Assembly: GCA_002729235.1 (NCBI GenBank)
Contig: PBTY01000064.1
Span: 1 to 41,356 of the forward strand
Source: Rickettsiales bacterium
GTDB taxonomy: Bacteria > Bacteroidota > Bacteroidia > Cytophagales > Cyclobacteriaceae
Direction: 5' to 3'
Length of the DNA stretch: 41,356 nt
Below the pieces are notes generated by a model that saw only the letters and a list, made by a program, of their open reading frames with translations, made no database searches and had not been told where the DNA came from. Positions 7,300 to 19,195 of the stretch are shown one piece after another. The position numbers were made by a program, and so were the translations under genes. The first letter of the stretch is position 1. The number at the start of each line of letters is the position of its first letter.

Positions 7300-10200
7300 T
7301 CCAGTTCTTTCAAAATAGCTTCAGCCAATAGCTCTGCATTCACTGCTTCCACAGTTACTTGTTTGGAAACGGCATTGTTGCTCACAAAGGTAACCTGAGC
7401 CTTTAGCAATCCATTATCCTCTGAATATCGGCCGTTGATGATTGTGGCTCCACTAAAGTTCTTATCATCCACGAAGGCAATAGGTGCATCATCCACCTTG
7501 CTTAGTTCAATAAGTTTCTGATCCAATAACTCATTCAGGTTCAATCTGTCGAAGATCGCAGATTCATCCTGGAATCGGGTGTGTACATAAACAGGTTTTG
7601 GAGCTGCTAGGCTGATGGCATCCCTATCAGCTGGTTCTAGTCGACCAATATCAAAGCTCTTGCCATCCTCTGGAACACGTATCTCAGGCTTCTGGATACC
7701 ACCGATCTCAGCAGCAAGTTCTGGAACTTTATTCGCCGCAAACTGGAACAGATCCAAAACGTCTATGAACTCATCATCTCTCAGCGCAGCACCTTTCATA
7801 CCGAATAGTAGGGAGTAGGTCAGTAGGCCTTGTCCATAAAGCGTGGTTTCATAGCTTACGGCGTCTGCTGCTGATCCAGCTAGTACAAATAGGCCGGTTC
7901 GGTCTTTCATGCGCTCCAGAGCTCTGATTTGAGTAGAACTCATGGCGCTTCTGCTAGAAGCCAGGGAGGAGGCCAATCTACCCGAATGACATGCGTCAAT
8001 AATCAGAATTTGCTTGAGTGCTGGCACTGCTTTGATGTATTCGGTAAACTCAGCACTTGATATGGCGTCCTTTTCTCGGGCTACACTGTTGTTCATATCT
8101 CCATTAGATGCTGAACTAGTCAGATAATAAAAGTCGCTCATGTCTCCGCTATGGTTGACTCCATGGCCTGATAAGTAGACAAATAGAATGTCATTGGCTT
8201 TGGCTTGAGATTGAAACTCCCTGAAAGCCTTTTCAATGTTTGCTTTGGTTGGCCAGTTGGATTTATCCTGATCTGTCGTCAACAGTTTGATATTGGTTTT
8301 CTCGACACCCAGGTACTTGGTGGCACTCAGCTTTAAAGCATTAGCCAGGTCAGTGGCATCTTTTGCTGCGTACTTGAGATCCAGCGCATCACCTTCATAA
8401 TCAGAGGTGCCAGCAATCACCGCATAGATACTAGGAGCCTCTAGTGTTTTTTCTTCTCCAAATACATACAAGCTTTTGGCATCACTACTCAAGGTACCAT
8501 CGGTATTATACGCTTTAATGGTGATTTTATTGACACGATCATTGTACAGAAATGGATGATTCGTAATGTCGTAATCGATTTCCAAAGAGCTGGCATCAGG
8601 TGTGCCGGATGCGCTTCGTACATCGCTACTCACTTCTTTTCCATTGATCAGGATAATTACACGCCCAATACCCCCACCATTGTTACTCAAGTTGATGCCT
8701 AGTTTTCCTTCGTTTTTCAGTGGGTGCTTCAGAGACAACTCAGGATAAAGCGACTCATTTGCCAGATCATTAGATGATCTGATAGGCTCCGAATTGAGTT
8801 CCAAAAGCTTGGATAGGAGCATTGGTTCGTAGTAGTTGTCCTTGATTTGCTCCAGATTGATGATTTTTCCTTTTTTCACATAGTGGATTTGCTCCATGGC
8901 TGCTGGTGTGGCATCAAATAAGCCTTTTGGAGTGGTCACCACATACTGATCACTGTCCATTGGGATTAGGGTTCCTTTTGGGTCAGTTGCAGAGCCACTG
9001 ATTTGCCAGATTTTAACCGTTCCATCAATGGAGGCCGTCAGCATTTTGCCATTCACAAACTCAATGTCGTACGTGAACCCCGAGTGTCCTGGTAATGTCT
9101 TCAGTAGTTTTCCATTGGATGCATCAAAAATATAAATCGAGTAGTCAGCGCCGGACTCTCCACGCTTTATGGAGTTTCGTACGCCGATAAGTTCCTTTCC
9201 AGAAGGAGACCAATAGAGTTTATCAGCAGGTTTAGCCAATGTGATTTGACCATTTTTAGTTAGCTGATTTGTTTGATACATTTCTGCTGTCAGATCGTCC
9301 TTAAGTAGCACCGCTAATGTTCCATTAGATCCAATGGTAATTCCTTGCGCATTCTCTAAACTGACGTCTTTGACTTTTTGGAAGGAGATAGGGTCATATA
9401 CGGTCAGACCTTTATTCGTAAGGAAGACTAGCTGTCTGCCGTCTGGTGTAAATACATAATCCTTCCCATTTTTAACTTTAAGGTTTTGCGGTTGACTGGT
9501 GCTGAAGTTGTAGAGATCAAAGTCTTCTTCACTGCTCTTGCGAATGACGTATCGCCCGGAGATGTCAAAGGTGATGGGAGTGGTGCTGTAGTCGCCTTTT
9601 GCTTTTAGGGTGAAGAGTTCTTTTTGGTTAATGAGATTGGTTACCCGAATTTGTTCATCCAGTCCATAGCTAGCTATCACAGGATTAACCGGGTGAAAAG
9701 AAACTGCTCTGGATCCTAACCTGCTTCCTGGCAATATAATGTCAGTATCAGTTCCGGTTAAGTCTAGTACCTGGATTGAGGACTGTCCGGCAGCAATAGC
9801 CAGCTTTGTCCCGCTACGATCTACCGACAGGTCATAAATTGGAGATGCATGCCCTTTAAATGTCTTGACCCAGGCATTATTTTTGAAATCATATTCTTTT
9901 ATAATGTTCTGATAATCAGCTAGTAATAGTGTGGTATCTGAAGTGGTTACTACAACTCGTAAGCCCAAATTGAATGCTTCAGTTCCAACTGGCTCATTCC
10001 ACTCAAAAGGAAGAGCTTTCTCGTTCATTGAAAGGTCGAAAGCCTTCAGATTTTGTTTGCTATCACGTCCACATGTAAGTATGAGATTCTTAAATGGGAT
10101 GTATGCGATATCCAGTGTTCGCAATGAAAAGGCATTAATGCTTTTACTTGAATATTCACCTGAGTTGACTTGAATGAGTTCCCCTTTCTGAGTAGCAACT

Positions 10201-10802
10201 AGCCAACCCTCATTGCCTTCACTTATTGATGTAATAGCTGCATCCGAAAGGCTAAGTTGATTTGTTGATTTAAGGTCGGAGCTGAAGACTTCTAATGAAC
10301 CATCATTTCCTCCAATCACGATGTTTGGCCCTACTTTGTAAACGGCTGTAATGCTTTCTACTTTTGATTTGGACGAGTTAATGGCCTTGCCTTTAAAAAA
10401 CCATTTTAACTCATGTTCACCAACCGCTAAAACAGAGTCTGCTGATTCAGCAAACAGTCCCAAAACGGAGAACTCTGTTGAAATGGATTGTTGGACTTTT
10501 CCATCCAGGGTGTATTGCAGAATGGTTCCGTTTTTATCTGCACTGAAGAGGTAATTACTACCAAACGCGATGTTGGTGATAGGGGCACTAGCTGTGAAAT
10601 GATAGGTTTCCATCCCTGATTCATAATTCCAAATAGTAATTTGAGAGGAACCATCAATAGAAGCTAACCACTGGTGATCAGAGGATACTTTCATGTCTAA
10701 TACGCGTCGACTGTGACCGATAGGAATGATCATATCCATCTGTGCTACAGCCAAATGGGTGGCAAATAACAGCGTCACTATTGCGGTTAACTTGTTGTTC
10801 AT
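7293..10802 (-). CDS. Exported WD40-repeat caspase-family (C14) peptidase
   Basis: The 1169-residue protein begins with a signal peptide (about 1-20, ending LAVAQ). Residues ~25-610 are WD40-type repeats forming one or two propellers (for example ISIDG-like turns and ASIDGTVKIWQIS). A ~180-residue linker with a beta-sandwich look follows. Residues ~790-1010 form a caspase-like peptidase: YAVIAGTSDYEG, catalytic His880 in FVYLSGHGV, and catalytic Cys938 in ILIIDACHSGR. The C-terminal ~150 residues are unassigned. Propeller-caspase fusions are known in bacteria; the propeller usually senses partners and the caspase cleaves after basic or acidic residues. Export to the periplasm is inferred from the signal. 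It overlaps the tail of the opposing lipoprotein gene. Confidence 0.88.
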   Translation of the reverse strand: MNNKLTAIVTLLFATHLAVAQMDMIIPIGHSRRVLDMKVSSDHQWLASIDGSSQITIWNYESGMETYHFTASAPITNIAFGSNYLFSADKNGTILQYTLDGKVQQSISTEFSVLGLFAESADSVLAVGEHELKWFFKGKAINSSKSKVESITAVYKVGPNIVIGGNDGSLEVFSSDLKSTNQLSLSDAAITSISEGNEGWLVATQKGELIQVNSGEYSSKSINAFSLRTLDIAYIPFKNLILTCGRDSKQNLKAFDLSMNEKALPFEWNEPVGTEAFNLGLRVVVTTSDTTLLLADYQNIIKEYDFKNNAWVKTFKGHASPIYDLSVDRSGTKLAIAAGQSSIQVLDLTGTDTDIILPGSRLGSRAVSFHPVNPVIASYGLDEQIRVTNLINQKELFTLKAKGDYSTTPITFDISGRYVIRKSSEEDFDLYNFSTSQPQNLKVKNGKDYVFTPDGRQLVFLTNKGLTVYDPISFQKVKDVSLENAQGITIGSNGTLAVLLKDDLTAEMYQTNQLTKNGQITLAKPADKLYWSPSGKELIGVRNSIKRGESGADYSIYIFDASNGKLLKTLPGHSGFTYDIEFVNGKMLTASIDGTVKIWQISGSATDPKGTLIPMDSDQYVVTTPKGLFDATPAAMEQIHYVKKGKIINLEQIKDNYYEPMLLSKLLELNSEPIRSSNDLANESLYPELSLKHPLKNEGKLGINLSNNGGGIGRVIILINGKEVSSDVRSASGTPDASSLEIDYDITNHPFLYNDRVNKITIKAYNTDGTLSSDAKSLYVFGEEKTLEAPSIYAVIAGTSDYEGDALDLKYAAKDATDLANALKLSATKYLGVEKTNIKLLTTDQDKSNWPTKANIEKAFREFQSQAKANDILFVYLSGHGVNHSGDMSDFYYLTSSASNGDMNNSVAREKDAISSAEFTEYIKAVPALKQILIIDACHSGRLASSLASSRSAMSSTQIRALERMKDRTGLFVLAGSAADAVSYETTLYGQGLLTYSLLFGMKGAALRDDEFIDVLDLFQFAANKVPELAAEIGGIQKPEIRVPEDGKSFDIGRLEPADRDAISLAAPKPVYVHTRFQDESAIFDRLNLNELLDQKLIELSKVDDAPIAFVDDKNFSGATIINGRYSEDNGLLKAQVTFVSNNAVSKQVTVEAVNAELLAEAILKELDY

Positions 10803-10903
10803 GGTGGTAAGAATGATTTATTGATAAAGATAGAAGCTTCCTGCGATTGCACCACGAATTGAAGTCTTTTTAAGATATCCCTCGAAAGACGCGATTAATT
10901 CTC

Positions 10904-10911
10904 TATCTTTG
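10904..10911 (+). promoter_or_regulatory. Bacteroidota -7 promoter box TATCTTTG
   Basis: TATCTTTG matches the TAnnTTTG -7 consensus of Bacteroidota housekeeping sigma factors and is followed by CAAAG. No clear TTG is found 19-20 bases upstream. Transcription toward the right would begin near 10917, giving about 210 bases before the ATG at 11131. Confidence 0.5.
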
Positions 10912-10916
10912 CAAAG

Positions 10917-11110
10917 TCAGAAAGCGGTTACAGCCACTCTGCATTTAGCCTACAGTAATTCCCAGGCACCTTCTAAGTAGTCCAGGTTTCAGTCTTTGGA
11001 AGCCTCCCCAACACCAGTTGGTAATCGTGCCTTGATAGTGGTCTCCTGACCATCAACAAAATGAACTCTAGGTTAAAGTCATACCAATGACCAGTGGTTG
11101 TTTTTTATTC
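10917..11110 (+). ncRNA. Candidate structured leader or small RNA
   Basis: This is an unusual non-coding stretch between a promoter box and the MGRSQ-type gene. It is less A+T-rich than the neighbouring spacers. It contains short hairpins such as CCAAC-ACCA-GTTGG and GGTC-TCCT-GACC. A T6 run near 11101-11106 follows CCAGTGGTTG. It could be a long 5' untranslated region, possibly temperature-responsive as for cold-shock genes, or a separate RNA of about 190 nt ending at the T-run. I could not match it to tmRNA, RNase P RNA or SRP RNA. The identity is inference. Confidence 0.35.
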
Positions 11111-11130
11111 ATCTTAATTGATAATTATAT

Positions 11131-11340
11131 ATGGGAAGATCACAAAATACGTTCATGAAAAAGCAGAGAGAGAAGAAGAAGGCGATGAAGAAGAAGGAGA
11201 AGTTTGAGAAGAAAATGGAGCGTAAAGAAGATAATAACAAAGGAGGAAGCTTGGATGACATGATCGCCTGGGTAGATGAATTTGGAAATATCGTTGATGA
11301 GAAACCTGAACCAGTCGTAGAGGACAAAAAAAAGAAATAA
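11131..11340 (+). CDS. MGRSQ-type small charged protein (N-terminal part of cold-shock-like family)
   Basis: The 69-residue protein starts MGRSQNTFMKKQREKKKAMK. It has a highly basic helix (residues ~8-38) and then SLDDMIAWVDEFGNIVDEKPEP. From memory, this is the leader module that in many Bacteroidota precedes a cold-shock domain in proteins of about 150 residues. Here the protein stops after a Lys-rich tail without the OB-fold domain. RNA binding through the basic helix is plausible but inferred. It has a long leader upstream and a strong terminator nine bases after its stop. Confidence 0.7.
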   Translation: MGRSQNTFMKKQREKKKAMKKKEKFEKKMERKEDNNKGGSLDDMIAWVDEFGNIVDEKPEPVVEDKKKK

Positions 11341-11347
11341 AAAATAG

Positions 11348-11374
11348 AGGCTGACAGCAATGTCAGCCTTTTTT
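11348..11374. terminator. Bidirectional rho-independent terminator
   Basis: GGCTGAC (11349-11355) pairs perfectly with GTCAGCC (11362-11368) around a 6-base loop, and six T follow. On the opposite strand the stem is followed by an A-rich region, giving T's for the leftward gene, whose stop codon lies inside the stem. It serves both convergent genes. Confidence 0.85.
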
Positions 11375-11572
11375 GTTATTTCTCAACTGATCTAAGGCTA
11401 GTCCAAAACCCAGCAGTGAGACTCCTGAAACCACGCCAGAGAAGTTACTCGGCTCCAATCCGTCTGTCCAAAGTGTAAAACAGGATGCAAGGATAGCTAG
11501 TGTTCCTATCGTCACTAGAATGGATTTGATGGCTGTCTTTTGAGAGTCTGTTAATTCTTGCTTTGATGTCAT
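11363..11572 (-). CDS. Small two-helix membrane protein
   Basis: The 69-residue protein has two hydrophobic segments: about 18-35 (ILVTIGTLAILASCFTLW) and about 43-58 (FSGVVSGVSLLGFGLAL). They are separated by a short polar turn, and short charged ends flank them. It is probably an inner-membrane hairpin. No family is recognised. The stop codon falls inside the terminator stem shared with the opposing gene. Confidence 0.55.
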   Translation of the reverse strand: MTSKQELTDSQKTAIKSILVTIGTLAILASCFTLWTDGLEPSNFSGVVSGVSLLGFGLALDQLRNNKKG

Positions 11573-11795
11573 AATTTCTTTATTTACTTAGTTAGTATCA
11601 ACCGAGCTTCACACATTACATAGTACCTAAATATTTCTACAAGATTAAATTCCCATGGATTACCTAAATATGACCATTATGAGGGTTGTTACGGGTAAAT
11701 AGGGTGTTTTAGATACTATTCTCTTATTTTATCTTATTCCTCAAATCATTTTTCCTGCCTGAAGAGTTATCTAATAGAACCAACAATCATCCATT

Positions 11796-13433
11796 TTGAA
11801 GCATCTCAAAAAATACAAAGACATTGTCCTATTCTTATGGAAATATGGTGATCGAAAAGCCATTCAAGAATCAGGTATGATGGTGGGTGTAGATGTCAAA
11901 GAAAGCGAGCATAAAGCACTAAAATTTGATAAGTCCAATTTCATAAAGGATATTCAGGATTTGGGCCCGACATTTATTAAGCTGGGTCAGCTATTGTCAA
12001 CTCGTCCAGACTTGCTGTCTGCTGAGTATATAGAGTTGCTGAGTCAACTTCAGGATGATCTGGATCACTTTCCATATGAAGAGGTTGAGGAGATTGTTAA
12101 AGACGAATTAGGCGTTCGAATTTCCAAGGCCTATGCAGAGTTTGACAAAAAGCCATTGGCAGCTGCATCTCTTGGACAAGTCCACAAAGCAAAACTCAGG
12201 GATGGGCGAGAAGTGGTGGTGAAAATCCAACGACCAGGTATTCGAAAGAGAGTAGTTGAAGAGTTAGAAATTCTGGAAGAGGTTTCCTCTTTCCTCGAAA
12301 AGAATACTGACCTTGGAAAGCGGTTTGATGTGAATAAACTGTTCCTCAATTTCAAAGGGACGTTGCTTCGAGAGTTGGATTACCACAAAGAAGCTCAGCA
12401 CATGAACCAGCTTCATGAAAACCTGAAAGGCTTCGAATCTATTGTTATTGCCACCTCCATTGATGATTATTCATCCAGTAGGGTGCTGACTATGGAGTTT
12501 ATCAAAGGGCAGAATATCACCAAAATATCTCCACTAAGGAAGTTGGAAATTGATGGTGAGAAGATTTGTGAGGATTTGTTTGAAGCGTACTTACAGCAAA
12601 TCGTAGTGGATGGGTTTATGCATGCAGATCCACACCCGGGTAATGTGTACCTCACCGAAGACAATAAAGTGGCGCTTTTGGATTTGGGTATGGTAGCTCA
12701 TATCTCCAATGAACTCAGACAGAACTACCTGAAGCTTATCCTACATATCAGCGAAGGCAGAACATCGAACGCAATTGAGTTGCTCGCTCAGATAAGTAGA
12801 AAGGGACCAGAAGCCGACGAAGAGCGGTTCAGGATGCTGATTTCTGACCTTATTCAGGAAAATCAGAATGCTTCAGTTGATGAGATAGATACCGGAAAAG
12901 TAATGTTCGGACTAATTACTGCCGCAGGTCAGTGTGATTTTCATATGCCGCTTGAACTGAGCCTGGTGGGTAAGGCGTTGCTAAATTTGGATTTGGTTGC
13001 ACACACTCTTGCTCCTGGTTTCAACCCCAATAAGGCCATTCGCAAAAATGCCATGTCCTTGATGAATAAGATCATGTACAAGGAGCTTAAGCCACAGCAC
13101 TTTTTCTCAGCACTTTTAGAAGGGAAGGAGCTTCTAGAGAAAATGCCTGAGCGACTTAACAAAATCATAGGAAATGTTGCCGACAACAACATCAAGGTAA
13201 AGGTAGATGCATTTGACGAGCGTCAAATGATGAAGGGCTTTCAGAAAGTTGCCAACCGCATCACCGTAGGGTTGATTTTAGCAGCATTGGTGATTGGTTC
13301 TGCTTTGATGATGAATGTACAGACGGACTTCACCTTATTCGGCTATCCGGGGATTGCAATAGTCAGCTTTTTACTGGCAACTACTGGTGCTATTGCCCTG
13401 GCTATTCATATTTTCTTTTATGACGAGTCTTAG
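11796..13433 (+). CDS. ABC1/UbiB/AarF-family atypical kinase
   Basis: The 545-residue protein starts at a TTG. It carries the family hallmark KxGQ (KLGQ, residues 62-65, in [11 protein letters not shown]), the Ala-rich nucleotide loop [11 protein letters not shown], and HADPHPGN starting at His276 with LLDLGMVA after it. The last ~50 residues hold two transmembrane helices ([14 protein letters not shown] and [18 protein letters not shown]), which anchor the protein. UbiB/ADCK proteins are atypical ATPases/kinases that support quinone or other isoprenoid-lipid metabolism. In a menaquinone-using Bacteroidota the exact role is uncertain. The 3' end overlaps the opposing chemoreceptor-like gene by four bases. 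Confidence 0.9.
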   Translation: MKHLKKYKDIVLFLWKYGDRKAIQESGMMVGVDVKESEHKALKFDKSNFIKDIQDLGPTFIKLGQLLSTRPDLLSAEYIELLSQLQDDLDHFPYEEVEEIVKDELGVRISKAYAEFDKKPLAAASLGQVHKAKLRDGREVVVKIQRPGIRKRVVEELEILEEVSSFLEKNTDLGKRFDVNKLFLNFKGTLLRELDYHKEAQHMNQLHENLKGFESIVIATSIDDYSSSRVLTMEFIKGQNITKISPLRKLEIDGEKICEDLFEAYLQQIVVDGFMHADPHPGNVYLTEDNKVALLDLGMVAHISNELRQNYLKLILHISEGRTSNAIELLAQISRKGPEADEERFRMLISDLIQENQNASVDEIDTGKVMFGLITAAGQCDFHMPLELSLVGKALLNLDLVAHTLAPGFNPNKAIRKNAMSLMNKIMYKELKPQHFFSALLEGKELLEKMPERLNKIIGNVADNNIKVKVDAFDERQMMKGFQKVANRITVGLILAALVIGSALMMNVQTDFTLFGYPGIAIVSFLLATTGAIALAIHIFFYDES

Positions 13434-16400
13434 GACGATAATTTAAACTGATTTACCTTTTCTGTTAGTTCATCTGTGATAGCCGTAACATCTCTGTTTT
13501 TCTGAATATAGCTTTCCATACCTACAGCTAGCTCTGCTGAGCTACTAGCTACCTGCTCCGTACCCGCAGCAGTCTCCTCTGCAATGACTACTATGCTATT
13601 CATGAGATCCACAATGTTACTTACGTCCTCACTCTGCTGTTCCGTCGCTTTTAAGATCTGGTCGGATTGATTCAGCGTGTCACCATATTTAGTGGAAATG
13701 GATTGGAAGGCACGTAATGACGTTTTAGTTGCTGCTCCGCCATCTTTGATTTTATTACCCATGGAAACTACCAGGTTAGCGGTCTCGGAGGTTTCCTTTT
13801 GTACGGTAGAAATCAATTCTTCAATGTCACCGACAGATCGTTTGGAGTCCTCAGCTAGTTTACGAATCTCCTCAGCAACCACAGAGAAACCTCGGCCTGC
13901 ATCTCCGGCTTGCGCGGCCTCAATGGCGGCATTAAGTGCCAGTAAATTGGCTTGTGCGGCTATTTCTTTAATGATACGTAGGACAGAAGTAATGTCTTGT
14001 GAGCTTTTACTCAAAGACTCAATGGACCTGTTGGTTTGCTCAGAATAGTTTAGAATCTCCTGCATGGAGTCATCCAAACGACTAATAGAATTCATTCCTT
14101 CGTTGCTTTCATCAACACCCTGTTTGGCGGCATCATGGATGGAGACTGCCTGGTCCCGCATGCTGGCAGCAAATTTCATAACCGCTTCTATCAGAGCCGA
14201 AGCTTGATCCACTTTTACCAGTTGATCCTGAGAACCTCGGTTCATCTCAGATATAGAAGTGGCGATTTCCCCTGTACTCACGTTCATTTCCTCACTGGTC
14301 ATGAGCATGTCAGTAGAAGAGGATTTTATGACTAACACCTGGTTGGTTACTTCAGTAAGAAGTGATGATAGATTGTCAATCGCATGATTAAGATTGTTTG
14401 CCAGTCTCTCTACGTCACCTTTAGCCTCAGCATCATAACGTTGGGTTAGGTCGCCAATGGATAGATGATCCACGATCTTATTGATTTCCTGGAATGGCTC
14501 CAAAATGGATTCGAATAGTTGATTGACGGATTCCCCAAGATTCTTCCATTCACCTTCCTTGTTTTGTATTTCTATTCTAGCCTGATAGTTACCTGAATTA
14601 ACAGCTTCTTTTACTATGAAGTTGGTTTCAGCGATTGCCTCACTAAGTTTAGCGCTTTGTTCTTGAAGAACATCGTTCTGAGATTTTACCTGATCAGTTG
14701 CCTCTCTTACCCTCTCTTGAAGAATGCGTTTTTGCTCTTTGATCTTTTCAGAACGATTCTTATAAATCCAATAGATAAAGAATGCTATAATAAGTGCACT
14801 CAAACTTCTAAACCACCATGTAGCCCAAAATGGAGGATTGATAGTAATGTTCAGAATGGCTGGTTGATCACTCCAGACACCATCATTATTTGACGCATTT
14901 ATTTTTAATGTGTAATGTCCTGGCTCAAGATTCATAAAGGAAACTTTGCGTTCAGTTCCATTATCGATCCAGTCATCGTGCAAGCCTTCGAGCATGTATT
15001 TGTATTGATTTTTGGATGCGTTTTGAAAGCTTAATCCGATGTATTCAAAAGTGAAGACATTTTGATCGTAATCCAGTATAATGTCCTTGGTGAAAGTGGT
15101 GCTTTCTGAAAGAGGAGAGCCGGGACCCGGTAGTAACTTCTCGTTATACAATGACATGGATGTGACGAATACCTTGGGTGCAATGGTGTTGGTTTTCATT
15201 TTGGATGGATCAAACATATTGAACCCGCCTACACCTCCAAAGAGCAGCTTTCCAGTAGATGTTTTTAGGGCACTTCTAGTCATGAATTGATTATCCTGTA
15301 AACCATCTTGCCTGTAAAAATTCGTAAAGGCTTCAGAGGCATGATCGAATCTGGACATTCCTCGATTGGTTGTTATCCAATAGATGCCCTGATCATCTTC
15401 AAGAATATTGTGAACGGTATTGTTAGCCAATCCATCTGCAGTAGTATATGTTTTGAACTGGTATGTTTCTTTATTAAGAATACAAAAACCCATACCATTA
15501 GTGCCTACCCATACCTGATCCTTGCTGTCAATAAACAACTCAAGTATTCCATTGGCTGGAAGGCCGGAGCCATCTCCAACTCTAAATAGTTTAACCGTTT
15601 TAAAATTCTGATTGAGTTTGGCCAGGCCATCTCTGTCAGAGCCAATCCATAGGTTACCAGCTTTATCTTCTGCAAACAATGCTATTGTTCCATTAGGAAT
15701 GGATTTAGGATCCTCTGGATTGAATAGGATGTTTTTGAAATTGTCAGTAGATGGCTGATATACTCCAAATCCATTGTTCCAATTTCCAATTAGAACTCTG
15801 TCTTGCCGGTCTTGATAGACAGTGAATATGTTATCACCTATCAAACTGTTTGGGTTGGAGTCTGAGTGTCTATACCTTCTGAATAAACCAGTTTGAGGAT
15901 TGTATCGAGATACGCCTCCATTCCACATTCCGGTCCAAACTTGCTGGTTTTTATCAACCAATACGCTTAATACTTTGTTGCCTCCAATTGAGTTTCGGTT
16001 TTTAGGGTCGAATACAAAGTGTTGGAAAGTTCCATTTTTAACATTCATGTAATTCAATCCGCCACCATCAGTAGATACATATATATTACCGTATTGGTCC
16101 TCATCAAATCCTGTAACCTGGTTGCTATTGAGTCCATCCGAGTTGTTACCCTGAGCCTCATAAGTGTCGAAACTAAATTTGGATGGATCATAATAAGAAG
16201 CACCACCATTGCGTGTACCCAACCACAATCGATTTTGATCATCTACATCGAGAGTTAAGGAAATGCTACTACTAATACTCGATTTGACATTTGGGTTGTG
16301 TTGATGGATTTCGAATTGATTATTGCCAATATATTTGGCGATTCCATCGTCTGTACCAACCCATACCATGTTTTGCTTATCTAATATTATAGACGTAATC

Positions 16401-17236
16401 AGACTATTGGGTAAAGAGTTTGGGTCTGAGGGGTTGTATGTAAAAAGTGTATGTTTTCTGTTAGAAGTATTGGACATGATCAATCCAAATCGACCACCGA
16501 TCCATAATTGATTTTGATTATCAATAAGAATACTACTTATATCTCCAATGCTTTGTAAGTCTCTTTGAAATTGTTCGGTGGGGTTGTAGGTCTCTATCTT
16601 TGAAGAACCTATACTAAGTGTGGCTATTCTACGGTTATTGGCTACCCAAGTGTTGTGTTTAGAATCTTCTGTTATTGAAATGATGCCCGAGGGAAGACCT
16701 ATTTCCGAGTTTGCTGAATTGGTGAAATGGTTATTGATTGAATCATTTGAGTCAATCTTGGTCAATGAATAATCAGTAGCTACCCATACATTTTGAGAAC
16801 GATCACGATATAGTGACCGAACAGGTCCGGTTGGAATACTAGTACTATTTATTGAGTCAGCTGTATTTAAGTGTTGAAACGAGTGCGTGTCGTACTTATA
16901 TAGGATCAGACCCGTGGTGGTGCCAATGTATAGATCACCATTCTGACCAGCAGCCAGACTTCCTATTCGATTGTCGGGGAGAGAAAGTGAATCATTGCTG
17001 TCCTTGAGAAATGTTTCTAACTCATACCCATTATATCGATTAAGTCCATCTTCTGTACCTAACCAGATGTATCCTAAATCATCTTGTTCAATTGCTGTGA
17101 CATTCGCTTGAGTTAGTCCTTTATCTGTGCCAATCCGATCAAACTTTACATCTTGAGAAGTGGCAATTAAGTGTGGGCATAATGCAATAAGCATCAGACG
17201 AACTATCGTCTTAGTCAGATCAGTCGAGGTGTACAT
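13430..17236 (-). CDS. Propeller/Y_Y_Y sensor fused to methyl-accepting chemotaxis signalling domain
   Basis: The 1268-residue protein begins with an export signal. Residues ~30-700 are regulator-propeller repeats ([36 protein letters not shown] and many more), forming two seven-bladed propellers as in hybrid two-component sensors. A Y_Y_Y-type domain (about 705-790; [36 protein letters not shown]) precedes one membrane helix at about 800-820. The cytoplasmic part has a coiled coil, a HAMP-like segment ([17 protein letters not shown]) and an MCP domain (about 970-1268). The MCP tip is [20 protein letters not shown] near residues 1097-1116. There is no histidine kinase or receiver domain. It should sense a periplasmic, probably glycan-type, ligand and signal to CheA/CheW, which are not in this window. 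Confidence 0.92.
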   Translation of the reverse strand: MYTSTDLTKTIVRLMLIALCPHLIATSQDVKFDRIGTDKGLTQANVTAIEQDDLGYIWLGTEDGLNRYNGYELETFLKDSNDSLSLPDNRIGSLAAGQNGDLYIGTTTGLILYKYDTHSFQHLNTADSINSTSIPTGPVRSLYRDRSQNVWVATDYSLTKIDSNDSINNHFTNSANSEIGLPSGIISITEDSKHNTWVANNRRIATLSIGSSKIETYNPTEQFQRDLQSIGDISSILIDNQNQLWIGGRFGLIMSNTSNRKHTLFTYNPSDPNSLPNSLITSIILDKQNMVWVGTDDGIAKYIGNNQFEIHQHNPNVKSSISSSISLTLDVDDQNRLWLGTRNGGASYYDPSKFSFDTYEAQGNNSDGLNSNQVTGFDEDQYGNIYVSTDGGGLNYMNVKNGTFQHFVFDPKNRNSIGGNKVLSVLVDKNQQVWTGMWNGGVSRYNPQTGLFRRYRHSDSNPNSLIGDNIFTVYQDRQDRVLIGNWNNGFGVYQPSTDNFKNILFNPEDPKSIPNGTIALFAEDKAGNLWIGSDRDGLAKLNQNFKTVKLFRVGDGSGLPANGILELFIDSKDQVWVGTNGMGFCILNKETYQFKTYTTADGLANNTVHNILEDDQGIYWITTNRGMSRFDHASEAFTNFYRQDGLQDNQFMTRSALKTSTGKLLFGGVGGFNMFDPSKMKTNTIAPKVFVTSMSLYNEKLLPGPGSPLSESTTFTKDIILDYDQNVFTFEYIGLSFQNASKNQYKYMLEGLHDDWIDNGTERKVSFMNLEPGHYTLKINASNNDGVWSDQPAILNITINPPFWATWWFRSLSALIIAFFIYWIYKNRSEKIKEQKRILQERVREATDQVKSQNDVLQEQSAKLSEAIAETNFIVKEAVNSGNYQARIEIQNKEGEWKNLGESVNQLFESILEPFQEINKIVDHLSIGDLTQRYDAEAKGDVERLANNLNHAIDNLSSLLTEVTNQVLVIKSSSTDMLMTSEEMNVSTGEIATSISEMNRGSQDQLVKVDQASALIEAVMKFAASMRDQAVSIHDAAKQGVDESNEGMNSISRLDDSMQEILNYSEQTNRSIESLSKSSQDITSVLRIIKEIAAQANLLALNAAIEAAQAGDAGRGFSVVAEEIRKLAEDSKRSVGDIEELISTVQKETSETANLVVSMGNKIKDGGAATKTSLRAFQSISTKYGDTLNQSDQILKATEQQSEDVSNIVDLMNSIVVIAEETAAGTEQVASSSAELAVGMESYIQKNRDVTAITDELTEKVNQFKLSS

Positions 17237-17342
17237 AGGTTAATGTTGCTTGGGTTACCTATGTTAATTAAACTAATATTCCCTAGATGTACTTATTAAA
17301 TGTCGATAAAACACTAATTATAGCGCACTAAAATACATATGA

Positions 17343-17361
17343 TATGGTCAAAATGACCATA
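17343..17361. promoter_or_regulatory. Perfect inverted repeat upstream of propeller-MCP gene
   Basis: TATGGTCA (17343-17350) and TGACCATA (17354-17361) are perfect 8-bp arms with a 3-base spacer, about 107 bp upstream of the start of the leftward propeller-MCP gene. The symmetry and size fit a dimeric transcription-factor site. A half-site, ATGACCAT, also lies near 11669-11676 upstream of the UbiB-like gene. Confidence 0.4.
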
Positions 17362-17431
17362 ATTATGTTTCGCAATAGCTGAAAGTGATTTTTTCTTTGT
17401 GCAAAGAATACATTGCTTAGATATAAACGAT

Positions 17432-17453
17432 AAAGGCTCCAAGTGGAGCCTTT
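17432..17453 (-). terminator. Terminator of the ABC-F gene
   Basis: AAAGGCTCC (17432-17440) and GGAGCCTTT (17445-17453) form a perfect 9-bp stem with a 4-base loop, directly after the stop codon of the leftward ABC-F gene. The stem itself supplies the short T-run on the minus strand. Confidence 0.7.
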
Positions 17454-17456
17454 AAT

Positions 17457-19111
<1,655 letters not shown>

Positions 19112-19195
19112 GGATACCTTAATATGATCTCAGTTTTTTACGGAATGTTGATTTATCAAATGTGTAGTACAAACTCGGATAATCTCCCAAATAGG

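Noticed and set aside
10917-11110. Leader region as tmRNA, RNase P RNA or SRP RNA
   Set aside because: None of the conserved cores of these RNAs is visible. A 6S-like RNA cannot be excluded but has no positive support by eye.
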